Part shown: positions 45,056 through 55,178 of the stretch, piece by piece
How the letters are laid out: each line of letters starts with the position of its first letter
How positions within the stretch are numbered: the stretch's first letter is position 1
From: Nitrososphaeraceae archaeon
Lineage (GTDB): Archaea > Thermoproteota > Nitrososphaeria > Nitrososphaerales > Nitrososphaeraceae
Direction: 5' to 3'
DNA length: 64,000 bases
NCBI GenBank assembly: GCA_031316115.1
Contig: JALDRC010000009.1
Coordinates: forward strand, 1-64,000
The notes under the pieces: generated by a model
Database searches by the model: none
What the model saw: the letters and a program-made list of their open reading frames with translations, nothing else
What the model was told of the DNA's origin: nothing
Translations under genes and position numbers: made by a program

Positions 45056-45935
45056 GAAATGTCTAGACTATGTATACATAAGGATCTTAAAATATGGTTT
45101 GTCAATAATCATAAAATTTAATGTTACAAGACAAAAATCGAGATAATACGAGTAAAACATAGAAAAGACAATTATTGTATACAGACCAACAAAATAAGAC
45201 AGAGAATAGATCATATTACATTCTAAAGTGGAAATTCTAAATGGAGATGTTAATTCATCGGAGGAGCTAAACCTGCAAATGTACTATTTCTTCAGATAAA
45301 ACTGTATTATAAAACAAGTTTAAAGATTTAAGGTACATTAGATAACAAAATAAAAAATATTTGCATTATTATCACTCTAATAATAACTTTTTTGAAGAAT
45401 AAGAGTGATATAATTTGAACATTTTTCATTTTGGAATTTTTTAAAAGATATTAATCCATGAAAATGTCAAATGTTGTTATATGAACTAATGTATTTTAGA
45501 AAGTTAATGCTAGATTATAGATCCATACATTTCATAGACTATATTCCAAATATTGACATTGAAATAGTAGGTAAAATCCTATACATGTCGTCTGATTCTA
45601 GATGACCTCTCATAATGTACTTCGCGTAACCCATGTTTTTGATGGTATGAACCTAAATGCTCATTTTCTAACACCAAACGGTGGGACAACCAGTTGTAGA
45701 TACAAACTGTTTACCTAGTCTTTGACTATCAGGTGAAGAAATACCTGTTCCTGGCAAATATCTAGATACTATTTCACCACTTAAAAATGCGAAGTGGTTC
45801 TCTACTGATGACTTTTGACTAGTCGTCATATTGATATCCAAAAGGAAAGAAGAATATAAACTTTAACCACTTCTCTGGTGGCTAAAAGTTCATTAAACTT
45901 ATTTATAGTAGACTCTTCCTTTTAGAGGTACCTGT
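45056..45935. other. 880-bp spacer with a decayed gene on the minus strand
   Basis: Apart from the remnant at 45560-45829 no gene is visible. The last 60 bp before the next gene carry an AT-rich promoter-like stretch (AACTTATTTATAG). Confidence 0.4.
45560..45829 (-). pseudogene. Decayed small gene
   Basis: ATG 45829 opens 53 codons (MTTSQKSSVENHFAFLSGEI...LPGTGISSPDSQRLGKQFVS) to TAG 45668-45670. The same frame continues past two stops with protein-like sequence (MGYAKYIMRGHLESDDMYRI). I read this as a gene broken by two nonsense codons; a functional 53-residue product is possible. Family not recognised. Confidence 0.35.
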
Positions 45936-46439
45936 ATGGAAAAATTCCAGACAAAATTATCATTAATTCTAGCTGTCATAGGGATTGCGACTGTTGCTAG
46001 TCTATGGCCTGTACCTTTAGAGGAAGTTTTAGCACAAGATAAATCACAAGGGGAAGCAAACAAAGCAATAGTAACGGCGTTCTACGAAGAAGTATATGAT
46101 AATCGCAACTCCAGTGCTATCGATAAATACATCGCAAATAACTTTTCATCAGATAATGGTGCAGATAAACAAAAATTCAAAGAAATAATAGATGCTACAT
46201 ATAGCTCTTTTCCTGATGCAAATCGTATTCTTGATGATATAATCGCTGAGGGAGATATGGTAGCCATATTTAATAGTTGGAATGCTACTTTTAGTGGTGA
46301 AGACTTTTTAGGTACTCCAGCGAACGGCAACCAATTTACAACTGCTACTGCAGATTTATTCCGCATATCGGATGGTCAAATAGTAGAAAATAGTCAAATA
46401 GGAGATTATTCAAACTTCACAAAAGCCGTTTACGAGTAA
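45936..46439 (+). CDS. Exported SnoaL-like (NTF2-fold) protein
   Basis: A 167-residue protein: signal peptide at 1-33 (LSLILAVIGIATVASLWPVP..VLAQ), then a SnoaL/ester-cyclase-type cone fold (NKAIVTAFYEEVYDNRNSSAIDKYIANNF ... VAIFNSWNATFSGEDFLGTPANGNQFTTATADLFRISDGQIVENSQIGDY). Family members are cyclases, isomerases or simple binders; substrate unknown. The exported location is unusual for the fold but common in thaumarchaeal genomes. Confidence 0.75.
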   Translation: MEKFQTKLSLILAVIGIATVASLWPVPLEEVLAQDKSQGEANKAIVTAFYEEVYDNRNSSAIDKYIANNFSSDNGADKQKFKEIIDATYSSFPDANRILDDIIAEGDMVAIFNSWNATFSGEDFLGTPANGNQFTTATADLFRISDGQIVENSQIGDYSNFTKAVYE

Positions 46440-47013
46440 TTCACAGTATCATAATCAGTTAGCACATTGAGGAATAGTTCCAACATTGCTATTTTCTTTC
46501 CAAAATCCCAACCATATGCTTCAGGGATCTAAAAATAATACATACCATACTTTATGCTGGTGCATATAGCTGACTATTCCTTGCCTCTAATACCATAAAA
46601 TACAGGTATCTAAAGAGCAGAATAATAGCAAGAAAATGTTTCGAACGACAGACGATAGACAGAGAATCTACATTCTGTAAATGGATTGGATTAGTATTTA
46701 GCTAGTACATAATAGAAGTAAGAAAGACCGGGTCGTCATAAAGTAAAAAAGAAAAAGAATAAAATGATTTTTGTTAGGATCTGATAAAGGTAGAGGCATA
46801 ACCAACTCCTGACATCCAGTTCATAAGGTCTGAGGTTGACTTCGTTAAAAACCGCTATTTGCATTGTTGTTTACAACACAAAAAAATTGACGATATTATA
46901 TTTATTTATAAAAAATGTTATCTATTATTTTCATTTTGATGTGGAAGAAAAGTTCTGAAGATAATGTAATAGGTGCTTGGTAAAAAATCTATAATAATTG
47001 TAATCTGTCCGAA
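46440..47013. other. Spacer without supported gene
   Basis: About 570 bp between the SnoaL-like gene and the decayed gene at 47014. No frame, repeat or RNA recognised. Confidence 0.4.
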
Positions 47014-47390
47014 CTAACTTGGTAATTCAATAGAGGTAATATCATCTGGAATTACCTCATCATTTAATATCTTTTTATCTACATCATAAATTGGATTGAG
47101 CAATTATATTATACCATTATCTTTTTCTTTTTCTTGTTCATCTACTACCGATACTAAATATGGTACAATGATTGCAAACCTATTTTGCTAATTGTCTAAA
47201 AACTTAAAACAGATGTCATTTCCGATATAACTATTCTGATGGGTCAATTATACAACAAATAGTTATATCAGATACATCATTTAACTCTAAATAATAAGCA
47301 GTTTCATTAATTGCAGATATTGAACTAGATCGTACATTCTAAATTACAAAGAATTTAGGTTGTTCTGAATTAGTCGTAGTTACTCAGGCA
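47014..47390 (-). pseudogene. Decayed acidic-protein gene
   Basis: The minus strand gives protein-like pieces in successive frames: ISAINETAYYLELNDVSDIT ICCIIDPSE, then RFAIIVPYLVSVVDEQEKEK DNGII, a TAA, and LLNPIYDVDKKILNDEVIPD DITSIELPS to TAG 47014-47016. At least two frameshifts and two stops interrupt it. Family not recognised. Confidence 0.45.
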
Positions 47391-47575
47391 TAAAGTTGAT
47401 ATGGATATAGAAATAACCCTTAATCGTATCGTAAGTACTGTTACTATTTTTAAAATCGTGGATATTCAATACTTAAAAATGAATATCTTTTTTTGGATAT
47501 GTTGTTTTGTAAGAAAATTAGTTGATTTTAATAATCTTAAATATTTATTGGTTGTATATTATAAGCTACAATATC

Positions 47576-47947
47576 ATGGTGAAAGTAATTAATAGTAATT
47601 ATTTTAATTCTGAATTGAAATCCCAGACAGAAGCTTCGGAAGAAAAATGTCGAATACTAAATGTCTGGGATATATTAGGAAGAAGATGGTCGTTACTGAT
47701 ATTAAAGAATTTAAGTTCTAAAAATGTAGTTAGATTTAATGAATTGAAGAGAAGTCTGAAAGATATTAGTAATACTGTTTTATCGGATAGGTTATCAGAA
47801 CTTGAAAAAGAAGGTCTAATCACTAAAAAAATATATCCAGAAATCCCAGCTAAGGTTGAATATAGACTAACAACAAAAGCAAAAGACCTTGAACCAATCT
47901 TGCAAAGTCTTGATAGATGGTGTGAGAAGTGGGAATTGAAAAAATAA
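47576..47947 (+). CDS. HxlR-family winged-helix regulator
   Basis: A 123-residue transcription factor from ATG 47576 (an upstream TTG/ATG extension is hydrophobic and unlikely). The HxlR core is clear: CRILNVWDILGRRWSLLILKNL, then RFNELKRSLKDISNTVLSDRLSELEKEGLITKKIYPE and YRLTTKAKDLEPILQSLDRWCEKW. Cys residues near the N and C termini are those used for redox sensing in some members. Target unknown; it stands alone. Confidence 0.85.
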   Translation: MVKVINSNYFNSELKSQTEASEEKCRILNVWDILGRRWSLLILKNLSSKNVVRFNELKRSLKDISNTVLSDRLSELEKEGLITKKIYPEIPAKVEYRLTTKAKDLEPILQSLDRWCEKWELKK

Positions 47948-48540
47948 TAAAATAAGTACAAAATTTCTTTGTTTTTGTTTTATTTCTACTTAATCTTTTG
48001 GTATCATTGTTTGATTTGGTTTGTTAGCAAAGAAAAATACTAACACTAAGAACCGATTCTATACGATCTTCAGTAAATAATCGTACCATGTCGGGAGAAG
48101 TAGATTTTTTCCTTTCATCTTCAAGAAAATCTGGAGTTGTCGTTAGGTTAAAAGATTATTTTATCAAGAAAAGAAAATAACAGGAAATCTCGATGTATTT
48201 GTTACCCAGCTATCTGGGTATCTATAGTACTATAACCCATGTAACGTTTATTTTCTCATACATAATCGCATTTTACATGTTTGAAAGTTTAGCATTTCCT
48301 CCAAAATAATATGTTTGTTTAGGACATTCAATTTTTCTATTTATCCAAGAAGATTACAGAATATATCTACAAAATGATATTAAATTTGTTGCAAATTTGA
48401 AAGTTAAGTTGATACTATTACAAATATAATTAAAGTTATTTTGCTTAATTTGTTGTCATTGCCTATGTGTATTTTAATAATTATTCAAGAAAAATAGATT
48501 AACAGAATATTTATATTATAATTTAGAGTTTTTATAAACA
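47948..48540. other. Spacer with a gene remnant and a short hairpin
   Basis: On the minus strand at about 48036-48150 a remnant reads LTTTPDFLEDERKKSTSPDM VRLFTEDRIESVLS, with no start codon. A perfect 6-bp hairpin ACCCAGCTATCTGGGT lies at 48203-48218. TATA-like sequence precedes the next gene. Nothing else supported. Confidence 0.4.
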
Positions 48541-49200
48541 ATGAGTTTTGAAAAATTAACTTTATTCTTAATTTTATTTGTCACCCCAGCACTTTTAGCA
48601 GCACTAGCTGTCGTACCAAATGAAAATGGTATTCAAGATATTGTAGCACAGACATCAAATGAAAATGAAACAAACCAGACGAGTACTTCCAAAGATAAAG
48701 AACCTGCAATAGGTGAAACATTTGTCTGGCAGGGTACTGTTTCTTCCATGCAAGATCCGTTGCAAGGGCATGAATCCCATCAGGTTACGGTTTTACTTCC
48801 GCCTAGAGAAGACAAAGCTGTATATGCAGGACTATTGACTTTTGTAGCAAGCAAACCAGTTGAAGTAGTGACATTACACTACTATGATACAGAGGGGCGT
48901 GATATCCCACAAGTAGTATTAGATGAATATGGTTTGGTTATGAACGCGCCAGCTCCATGGAGTGAAGGAGATTCTGTCGCAACAGCTATGATGGCATTAC
49001 CATATGAAGACGATACACCGACATTTTCCAACAACATACCATTTGTAGGTAATGTACTTGGATTACATACTACAGACGGTGAACCATTTATGGCAACTTA
49101 TACAGTAAAAGCAACAATATTCGAACCTGAATCCAAGAACAATCTTGATAGCTTGAATACTGCTATTGGAGTTTCAGAAAATACAAATTCTACTGATTAA
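48541..49200 (+). CDS. Exported protein, thaumarchaeal type
   Basis: A 219-residue protein with a signal peptide (residues 5-38) and a low-complexity Asn/Thr/Ser linker, then a beta-rich domain of about 140 residues (GETFVWQGTVSSMQDPLQGHESHQVTVLLPPREDKAVYAGLLTFVASKPVEVVTLHYYD). Two His residues of GHESH and one in LHYYD could bind metal. No family recognised. It lies just upstream of the DsbA-like gene. Confidence 0.65.
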   Translation: MSFEKLTLFLILFVTPALLAALAVVPNENGIQDIVAQTSNENETNQTSTSKDKEPAIGETFVWQGTVSSMQDPLQGHESHQVTVLLPPREDKAVYAGLLTFVASKPVEVVTLHYYDTEGRDIPQVVLDEYGLVMNAPAPWSEGDSVATAMMALPYEDDTPTFSNNIPFVGNVLGLHTTDGEPFMATYTVKATIFEPESKNNLDSLNTAIGVSENTNSTD

Positions 49201-49292
49201 GGTGACAATGATGGCTAAGATGCATAATAAAATAAACAAATTTGTTTATCTAACTCTCTAGATAAATATTCTTTCTTTTTATTTTCTAGTTC

Positions 49293-50048
49293 ATGGATTT
49301 GATTTATAAAATGGAAATTATTAGGGTATTAAAATCCTCTCCAATTCCAATTTCAATAGTACTGATTATACCATTATCCTTTTCATTATTATCACTATCA
49401 AATTATAATTTCGTTTACGTAAATGGCCAAGAAAATAATGAAATGACTGCTAACGGTCTTGTGTTATCAATAAATAATATTCAACTTAACAATACAAAAT
49501 CGCCTATTCTTGGTAGTCAGGATGCTCCGATAACAATAATTGATTTTAGCGATTTTCAATGCTATATGTGTGCTAGATACGTGAAGAATACTGAACCAAT
49601 AATAAATGAGACTTTTATTCAAACTGGGAAAGCAAAACTAATCTTTAAGCATTTTCCAATACGTGGATTTGATTCTATGAGAGCTTCTTTAACCGCACAA
49701 TGTATAAATGAGCAAGGTCAGAGTAAATTCTGGGAATTTCACAATCTTTTATATCATAATCAAGGTCAGATAGATTCTGGTTGGGTAAGTAAAGAAAATC
49801 TCAAGAAATTTGCCTCATACATATCTGGAATAGATATGGACAAATTCGTAGATTGTGTGGATAGTGAAAAATACAAGAAATTTGTTCAACAAGATCTAGA
49901 ATTAGCTAAAAAATTTAAATTTACAGAAAGTCCTTCATTTGTCATAATATACAGTAATGGTACAGATCCTGAATATCTCTCTGGAGCTCATCCTTTCCCA
50001 TCATTTTCTTCAATAATTGATAAAAAACTAGAAAGATTAGGTAGGTAA
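49293..50048 (+). CDS. Membrane-anchored DsbA-like thioredoxin
   Basis: A 251-residue protein: anchor at about 16-45, then a DsbA fold with active site Cys90-Tyr-Met-Cys93 (SDFQCYMCARYVKN), FKHFPIRGFDS, a second Cys pair (AQCINEQG and FVDCVDS) and cis-Pro in TESPSFVII. Its companion is the four-helix membrane protein 30 nt downstream that carries a CASC motif, suggesting a thiol-redox pair at the membrane. A second, longer DsbA is at 32786-33940. Confidence 0.88.
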   Translation: MDLIYKMEIIRVLKSSPIPISIVLIIPLSFSLLSLSNYNFVYVNGQENNEMTANGLVLSINNIQLNNTKSPILGSQDAPITIIDFSDFQCYMCARYVKNTEPIINETFIQTGKAKLIFKHFPIRGFDSMRASLTAQCINEQGQSKFWEFHNLLYHNQGQIDSGWVSKENLKKFASYISGIDMDKFVDCVDSEKYKKFVQQDLELAKKFKFTESPSFVIIYSNGTDPEYLSGAHPFPSFSSIIDKKLERLGR

Positions 50049-50078
50049 ATAGAGAAATAAATCAATAAAGAAATTACA

Positions 50079-50564
50079 ATGAACGTAATACCTTTTTCCT
50101 TTAGAATTGTCTTTTCAAATTTATCGTACATATTTATAGCTACAGTAGTAGCTGTTGTTTTCTGGATATTATTCAATACATTTGATAAACTACTTTTCTT
50201 TTCCCCAGTATGGACATTTTATCTTCCAGATGATGCAGTTTTAGGCTTTATCCTGACAAATACATCTTCAATATTATTAGGAATTCTGATAAGTATGAAT
50301 ATATATGTGATCAAGCAGGCAAATCTAAAAGTAAGCAAATCTTCTTTATTGTCTGGAACCACATTAGGAATCTTGTCTAGCACTTGTGCTAGTTGTTCCT
50401 CGATAGGATTTGTAATAATTTCTACATTAGGTGGGACAGGTATAGCCATATCCAATTTCCTTGAAGTATATGCAATACCTTTGCGAATTATATCTATTCT
50501 AATACTTTTATACGCATTATATCTAGTACATAACAAGCTTACAAAAAGTTGCCTAATACACTAA
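50079..50564 (+). CDS. Four-helix membrane protein with CASC motif
   Basis: A 161-residue protein with four hydrophobic segments (about 12-32, 58-75, 98-120 and 130-150). The loop before or inside the third carries GILSSTCASCSSIGF, with a CxxC that could exchange electrons with the DsbA-like protein encoded 30 nt upstream. It has the size of a VKOR or DsbB core, but the order of motifs differs, so I do not assign those families. The gene spacing supports a shared operon. Confidence 0.7.
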   Translation: MNVIPFSFRIVFSNLSYIFIATVVAVVFWILFNTFDKLLFFSPVWTFYLPDDAVLGFILTNTSSILLGILISMNIYVIKQANLKVSKSSLLSGTTLGILSSTCASCSSIGFVIISTLGGTGIAISNFLEVYAIPLRIISILILLYALYLVHNKLTKSCLIH

Positions 50565-50652
50565 ACTTTTTTAATACTAGAATATATTAATCATTGAAAA
50601 TAATAACATAAATTAAGTTTTGAGAAAATAATAAATAACATATTCTTTAACT

Positions 50653-52284
50653 CTAAAACAGGTACAATTCAGTAGCAACTATATGTTTACATTTATTCCC
50701 TCTAAAATTAAAATCTGCGCAAGTACAGGTTTTCTTTTCAATATCAACATCATAGTATTTGTTTTTTTCCTTGAGACTACTCCTCACTCTAAATAACTTT
50801 CTTTCCATCCTGTTTTGTTGATTGTTAGCTTTTTCATCTACTTCAGATTCTGTTGGTTTTACTAATTCAACAATCATAGGTTCTATTAAAGAGGATTCTA
50901 TAATCCCATATGCCTTTTCAAGTCTTTTATTTTCTGTAGGTTTTAATTTTATATTGTTATAAACCCGGGAATAATCCTGTTCCTTTTCTACATCTCTAAC
51001 AGCTTCTTTCATTCCTTCATTGTATTCATTACCACTATCTGTTATTACCTTTTTTATAACCTGGAGAATATCATCATCTTTTGTATCTGAAATATATATT
51101 ACATAAATTAATGCAAGTTCTTTTCCCTCATGCTTTCGGATAACTCTACCTATGCGTTGGACTACCTGATTCATATTTGAAGTTGTTGCTAGGATAATCT
51201 CTATTCTTACATGTGGTATATCAAACCCTATTTCTAGGGTATGTACAGATAAAAGTGGATAGAATTCTTTTCCCCATTGATCAAATATTTTCTGTCTTTT
51301 GCTGGAACTTGTTTTACTATCTATTATTCTAGATTCGGTTCCATATTGCTCTAGCCTATCTTTAAGTTTATTTATAGAGTCAATAGTCTCACTAAAAACC
51401 ATGATTTTCTCATTTGGGAATTTTTTTGTTATCAGATTTACAGCTGTTAGTAGTTTATTTTCTGAACAACTTAAGAGTAATTTTCTTTTTCGTACGTTTA
51501 GGAACCACGCTTTAGCCATCCCGCTAACAAAACCACCCTTTCTCAAGAGAACAGTCATTGACTCTGCGTCATATTTTTTAAAACGGTTTGAAATTTTCTT
51601 TATTTTAGAAGAGCATGTCTCGTATTCTTTTTGTTCTAATTCTGTAAGTTTGACCTGTACAGGAATAACTATTGGTTTTGCTAATCTTTTATCTCTAACA
51701 GCGGTTCGGATATAATATCGTTTCACGGGTGGTAGTAACGTAAGAATTGTATTGTATTTCTTCAAATTGGCCTCATCTAATGTTGCAGTAAGACCCAATA
51801 CAGCTTTTTTATGATCCTCTACAACTACATCAAATAGATTTCTGAATACTTTAGCAGAATCACTTACCAGATGGATCTCATCAAAAATTACCATGTTAGA
51901 CTTGCGAATAATATCTAAATTCCTGATAATACTTTGGTAGGTGGCTACTGTTATCTCTCTGACCTTCTTCCTTTCCCCAAAATATGCGCCTATCTTGTCT
52001 CGTGGTATACCGTATAATACAAGTCTTTTGATATTCTGTTCTATCAATATGATTCTAGGAACAAGTAAAACAATATTGAAAGCAGAATTATTTATGGTAT
52101 TGGCAACTCTCTTTGCACATTCAAATGCTATTTCTGTTTTCCCGGTTCCAGTGCTATAAAGAATCGTTCCTCTAAAACCGTTGTTAAACCAAGATTCTAC
52201 TGCATCGACTTGATCCTTTTTAAGAGAGAATGGGAATTTCAGATAAGAAATAGCTGAAACCTCAGTTGCTGCTACAGAAGACAT
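50653..52284 (-). CDS. SF2 helicase (XPB/Rad25-like) with C-terminal SWIM finger
   Basis: A 543-residue helicase. Walker A STGTGKTE at 44-51, DEIH box at 135-138, TAT motif GLTATLDE near 172 and motif VI QRIGRVIRKHEG near 372. The C terminus carries a SWIM finger: Cys520-x-Cys522...Cys532-x-His534 (KTCTCADFNFRGNKCKHIVA). The combination resembles stand-alone archaeal XPB-type repair or RNA helicases. Start ATG at 52284. It is monocistronic, with a wide upstream spacer. Confidence 0.88.
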   Translation of the reverse strand: MSSVAATEVSAISYLKFPFSLKKDQVDAVESWFNNGFRGTILYSTGTGKTEIAFECAKRVANTINNSAFNIVLLVPRIILIEQNIKRLVLYGIPRDKIGAYFGERKKVREITVATYQSIIRNLDIIRKSNMVIFDEIHLVSDSAKVFRNLFDVVVEDHKKAVLGLTATLDEANLKKYNTILTLLPPVKRYYIRTAVRDKRLAKPIVIPVQVKLTELEQKEYETCSSKIKKISNRFKKYDAESMTVLLRKGGFVSGMAKAWFLNVRKRKLLLSCSENKLLTAVNLITKKFPNEKIMVFSETIDSINKLKDRLEQYGTESRIIDSKTSSSKRQKIFDQWGKEFYPLLSVHTLEIGFDIPHVRIEIILATTSNMNQVVQRIGRVIRKHEGKELALIYVIYISDTKDDDILQVIKKVITDSGNEYNEGMKEAVRDVEKEQDYSRVYNNIKLKPTENKRLEKAYGIIESSLIEPMIVELVKPTESEVDEKANNQQNRMERKLFRVRSSLKEKNKYYDVDIEKKTCTCADFNFRGNKCKHIVATELYLF

Positions 52285-52612
52285 TTACCTATTACCATAA
52301 CAATATAATATTAGTAGTTTTTTGATGATTTGATTTAAATCGAAATGACAAAAGTCTAAATTTGTTCATACCTCAGTTATATTTTTAAGTTTTAATATTT
52401 CTATTTTTCCTTAACTATAGGAACTGTACTATACAATTTTTTGTTTTTGAAAAATTGTATGAACTATCTTAGCAAAGACAAGACTTAACATTTAGATGAT
52501 TTAATTCCTTAGGTACATAAGAATTTAGATCAATTGTTTGAATACACTAATTTGTCAAACTTCCAACCACAGAGTCAAGTACGTATAATGTAATTTTGTA
52601 TATCAAACCCTG
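52285..52612. other. Spacer upstream of the helicase gene
   Basis: About 330 bp of AT-rich DNA that should hold the helicase promoter. No gene seen. Confidence 0.4.
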
Positions 52613-52924
52613 TTAATTTTTTTGCAGTTTCTTACTATGATTTCCGTACAAATCCAATTTATTCATCTTTGTAATATTGAAAATTTTTGGAAATATTATT
52701 TTGTATACAACACCAGCAATTGAGTTAGTAGAATGTCTGAATTTGTGTTAGTTTCATGTACCGTACACATTTTTTCAAAACTAGTAAGATAAAACTTATA
52801 GTTTATCAGTTCTGGTTTGTTATTTTCTAATATTATGGTCATATCTGTTACTTGTTTCTTGAATTCCTCTAGTTTCTTTTTTAATAGTAAATTCTACTTG
52901 AAAATATATTTGATTATTATTCAT
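52613..52924 (-). pseudogene. Frameshifted antibiotic-biosynthesis-monooxygenase-domain gene
   Basis: ATG 52924 gives NNNQIYFQVEFTIKKET; the next frame continues EEFKKQVTDMTIILENNKPE, then LINYKFYLTSFEKMCTVHET; the next frame ends VVYKIIFPKIFNITKMNKLD LYGNHSKKLQKN at TAA 52613-52615. The order matches ABM (Dabb-like) small monooxygenases (EFKxLVxEM...EPGxLxYExYL...HVHExYxDS...KFFxIxxVxxLEVYG). Two frameshifts separate the three parts. Confidence 0.65.
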
Positions 52925-52958
52925 TTTTTTCTACCTCCAACATAAATCAATTATCCGT

Positions 52959-54065
52959 CTAATAACCTAAATAATGGTGTAAGAAATTATTCATTTTAGA
53001 TATAGCTATATAGGTTTCTGGTGTATTGTACAGGAATGTTTGGAAATCGTGTGGCATTCCTTCATATATATCTAGTTTAACTGGAATATCTACTTGATCT
53101 ATTGCCTGATATAAACGAACAAAGTCGCTAAGAAAAAACTCGCTGGTACCTCCTTGAATAAGTGTAGGTGGAAATCCTTTACTGAAATTTCCATATACTG
53201 GAGAAACATAAGGATTATTCTGATCTGAATGATTAGCATAGGCATCGGCCATATTATTTAATACTGAAGTGGATTGTAAAATGGGAACAGTATTGTTTAA
53301 CCTGTAATATGAATCCCCACTTCTAGTTAGATCTGCCCAAGGCGACCAGAGCACTACTGCAGCGGGAATCCCTATTCCTTCATCGCGCATCTTTAGAACA
53401 GACCCTACCACTAATCCACCACCAGCAGAGTCTCCATATATGGCAATATCATCAGGGGAATAGCCTTTTTCTTTTATTAATGCTTGAATAACTGATACAA
53501 TTTCAGTGGTTGTTTGATTCCACTTTGAAAATGGAGCTAACGTATAATCGACTGAGATTACCCTCAGTCCAGTTGTATTGGATATAGGCATAACAGCATC
53601 TAATGTAGAATTGGCGCTAAAAAGAGTATATCCACCTCCGTGTAGATAAACTAGAATTTTACCATTGTCTTTCCAGTTTTGTGGTTTGACATCAATAACA
53701 TTTACGTCCGCTAGTTTAGTATATGTAACATTAGACTTATAAGTGTCTAGAATTTGCTTGGATTCTAATATAGCCATTGAGTTCATTTTTTGGTTTAATT
53801 TTTTCCAGTCTTCCAAATCATCAGGTTCTGGAGTTACAAAATTTGACATACTCCTTGTTAGGTTTTTTAGTATTTCTTGCGATTGTTTTGATATTGTTGT
53901 GGGAATAAAGATTTTAGTATTGTTTTTTTCCATATCTGTAATTGAATTTTGAGCGTAAACAAAATATAACAATGATTTTAAATTATCAATTAAAATAGAT
54001 GATAGAAACAGAATGGATATAGATAATACAACTACAAGATTAAATAATCTACGAATATTGGTCAT
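52959..54065 (-). CDS. Exported alpha/beta hydrolase (hormone-sensitive lipase family)
   Basis: A 368-residue esterase-type enzyme with an N-terminal anchor (about 8-38). Oxyanion motif HGGG at 142-145, nucleophile Ser213 in GDSAGG, and the acid and base in the C-terminal part ending YEGMPHDFQTFL (His near 349). The block VDYTLAPFSKW is typical of the HSL family. It would act outside the membrane on short acyl esters; the true substrate is unknown. Start ATG 54065. Confidence 0.88.
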   Translation of the reverse strand: MTNIRRLFNLVVVLSISILFLSSILIDNLKSLLYFVYAQNSITDMEKNNTKIFIPTTISKQSQEILKNLTRSMSNFVTPEPDDLEDWKKLNQKMNSMAILESKQILDTYKSNVTYTKLADVNVIDVKPQNWKDNGKILVYLHGGGYTLFSANSTLDAVMPISNTTGLRVISVDYTLAPFSKWNQTTTEIVSVIQALIKEKGYSPDDIAIYGDSAGGGLVVGSVLKMRDEGIGIPAAVVLWSPWADLTRSGDSYYRLNNTVPILQSTSVLNNMADAYANHSDQNNPYVSPVYGNFSKGFPPTLIQGGTSEFFLSDFVRLYQAIDQVDIPVKLDIYEGMPHDFQTFLYNTPETYIAISKMNNFLHHYLGY

Positions 54066-54137
54066 CTATTATTTCACCATTTTGTTATTAATTTAGTATT
54101 TTGAATTTTCCAATAAGAATCCAAGAGTACAAAGTAC

Positions 54138-54467
54138 TTATCTAAAGTTTGCATAACTATATTGAAAAGATTTATTATAAGATATCTTTGTTACAGATTT
54201 ATCCCCAAAATTTTGTCCTTTATAAAATAAAATATTTATCACTCTATTTGTATCTTTGTTTGCCAAGAGATTTTTAGTTAGATAAGTAAATCCTAAGATA
54301 GTAGTCCTAGTTAGAAAAAAAGGTGATTTCCTCATTCTTTTTTTTAAACTTTTCAGAAGAGTTTTTTCTAAATTTGATATTGCTTTATAATTCTTTTGAG
54401 GTGAACTATTAATCATAAACTCCAAATAACTTTTGGTATTTTTTTTATTATATTCTGTTATATCCAT
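54138..54467 (-). CDS. Hypothetical basic protein
   Basis: A 109-residue, strongly basic protein (YNKKNTKSYLEFMINSSPQKNYKAISNLEKTLLKSLKKRMRKSPFFL). No membrane segment, motif or family recognised. It precedes the hydrolase gene on the same strand with a gap of 72 bp. Composition and start codon are acceptable but homology is lacking. Confidence 0.45.
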   Translation of the reverse strand: MDITEYNKKNTKSYLEFMINSSPQKNYKAISNLEKTLLKSLKKRMRKSPFFLTRTTILGFTYLTKNLLANKDTNRVINILFYKGQNFGDKSVTKISYNKSFQYSYANFR

Positions 54468-55178
54468 ACTACATGTGATATCGACTCTTCACTATATAAA
54501 AAGAAATACGTAGTTGATAGAGATAGCTATAAGAAATAACATCATTTGAGTATGAACAAGGAAAGACATCAGATATCATTATAATAATATTTTAACCATT
54601 TCGCTAGACTCTTTTTTGTTAAAATAATTTACCTGTTTAGATAAGAATTCTAGAGACAGGTTCAAATCCGTTTAATGCATTCAAATCTTAACAGTCAAAT
54701 ATCCATAAAGAAATGCAAACATAATTGTAAGATAAAGAATTTAATGGTTATTAATAGAATTTATCAAATTGGAAGTATGAAATTCTTTTGTTATATTATA
54801 AAGTATAAATTTTGGAGTGGTGATCAAACTTTGTGTAAAAGATCCTATACTACATGAAAAACCATTTATTCTATGTTATTTGATTAGATTACAAGTCAAT
54901 TGTTTTTAAGTCTTATAATATATCAATTACTGGAACCATACAAATCTTTTATTATTAGAGATAAGCCAATTTCATCTGATTGCTACTTTGGGAATTCTAA
55001 CATGAGTTAGAAATTAACATAGAAAATAGATATTTTCATTGGAATTCTTAGAATTGTTAGTGTGTTTTTTCCTTAATGATGATACCATGATATTAGTTCT
55101 TTTCCCCATCTTTTTTTGATTAAATAAATTATATGATCAAACTAAAGATATATGTGAATAATAGTCCTGTTAGAAAAT
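54468..55178. other. 710-bp spacer
   Basis: A 60-codon frame at 54675-54857 has no supporting feature. GGTTCAAATCC at about 54659 recalls a tRNA T loop, but no cloverleaf can be drawn. The rest is AT-rich and featureless to my reading. Confidence 0.35.

Noticed and set aside
54659-54670. T-loop-like GGTTCAAATCC that might mark a tRNA
   Set aside because: No acceptor, D or anticodon stems can be paired around it.
54675-54857. A 60-codon plus-strand frame
   Set aside because: Lys/Ile/Asn-rich chance frame in AT-rich DNA, with no start context or homologue.
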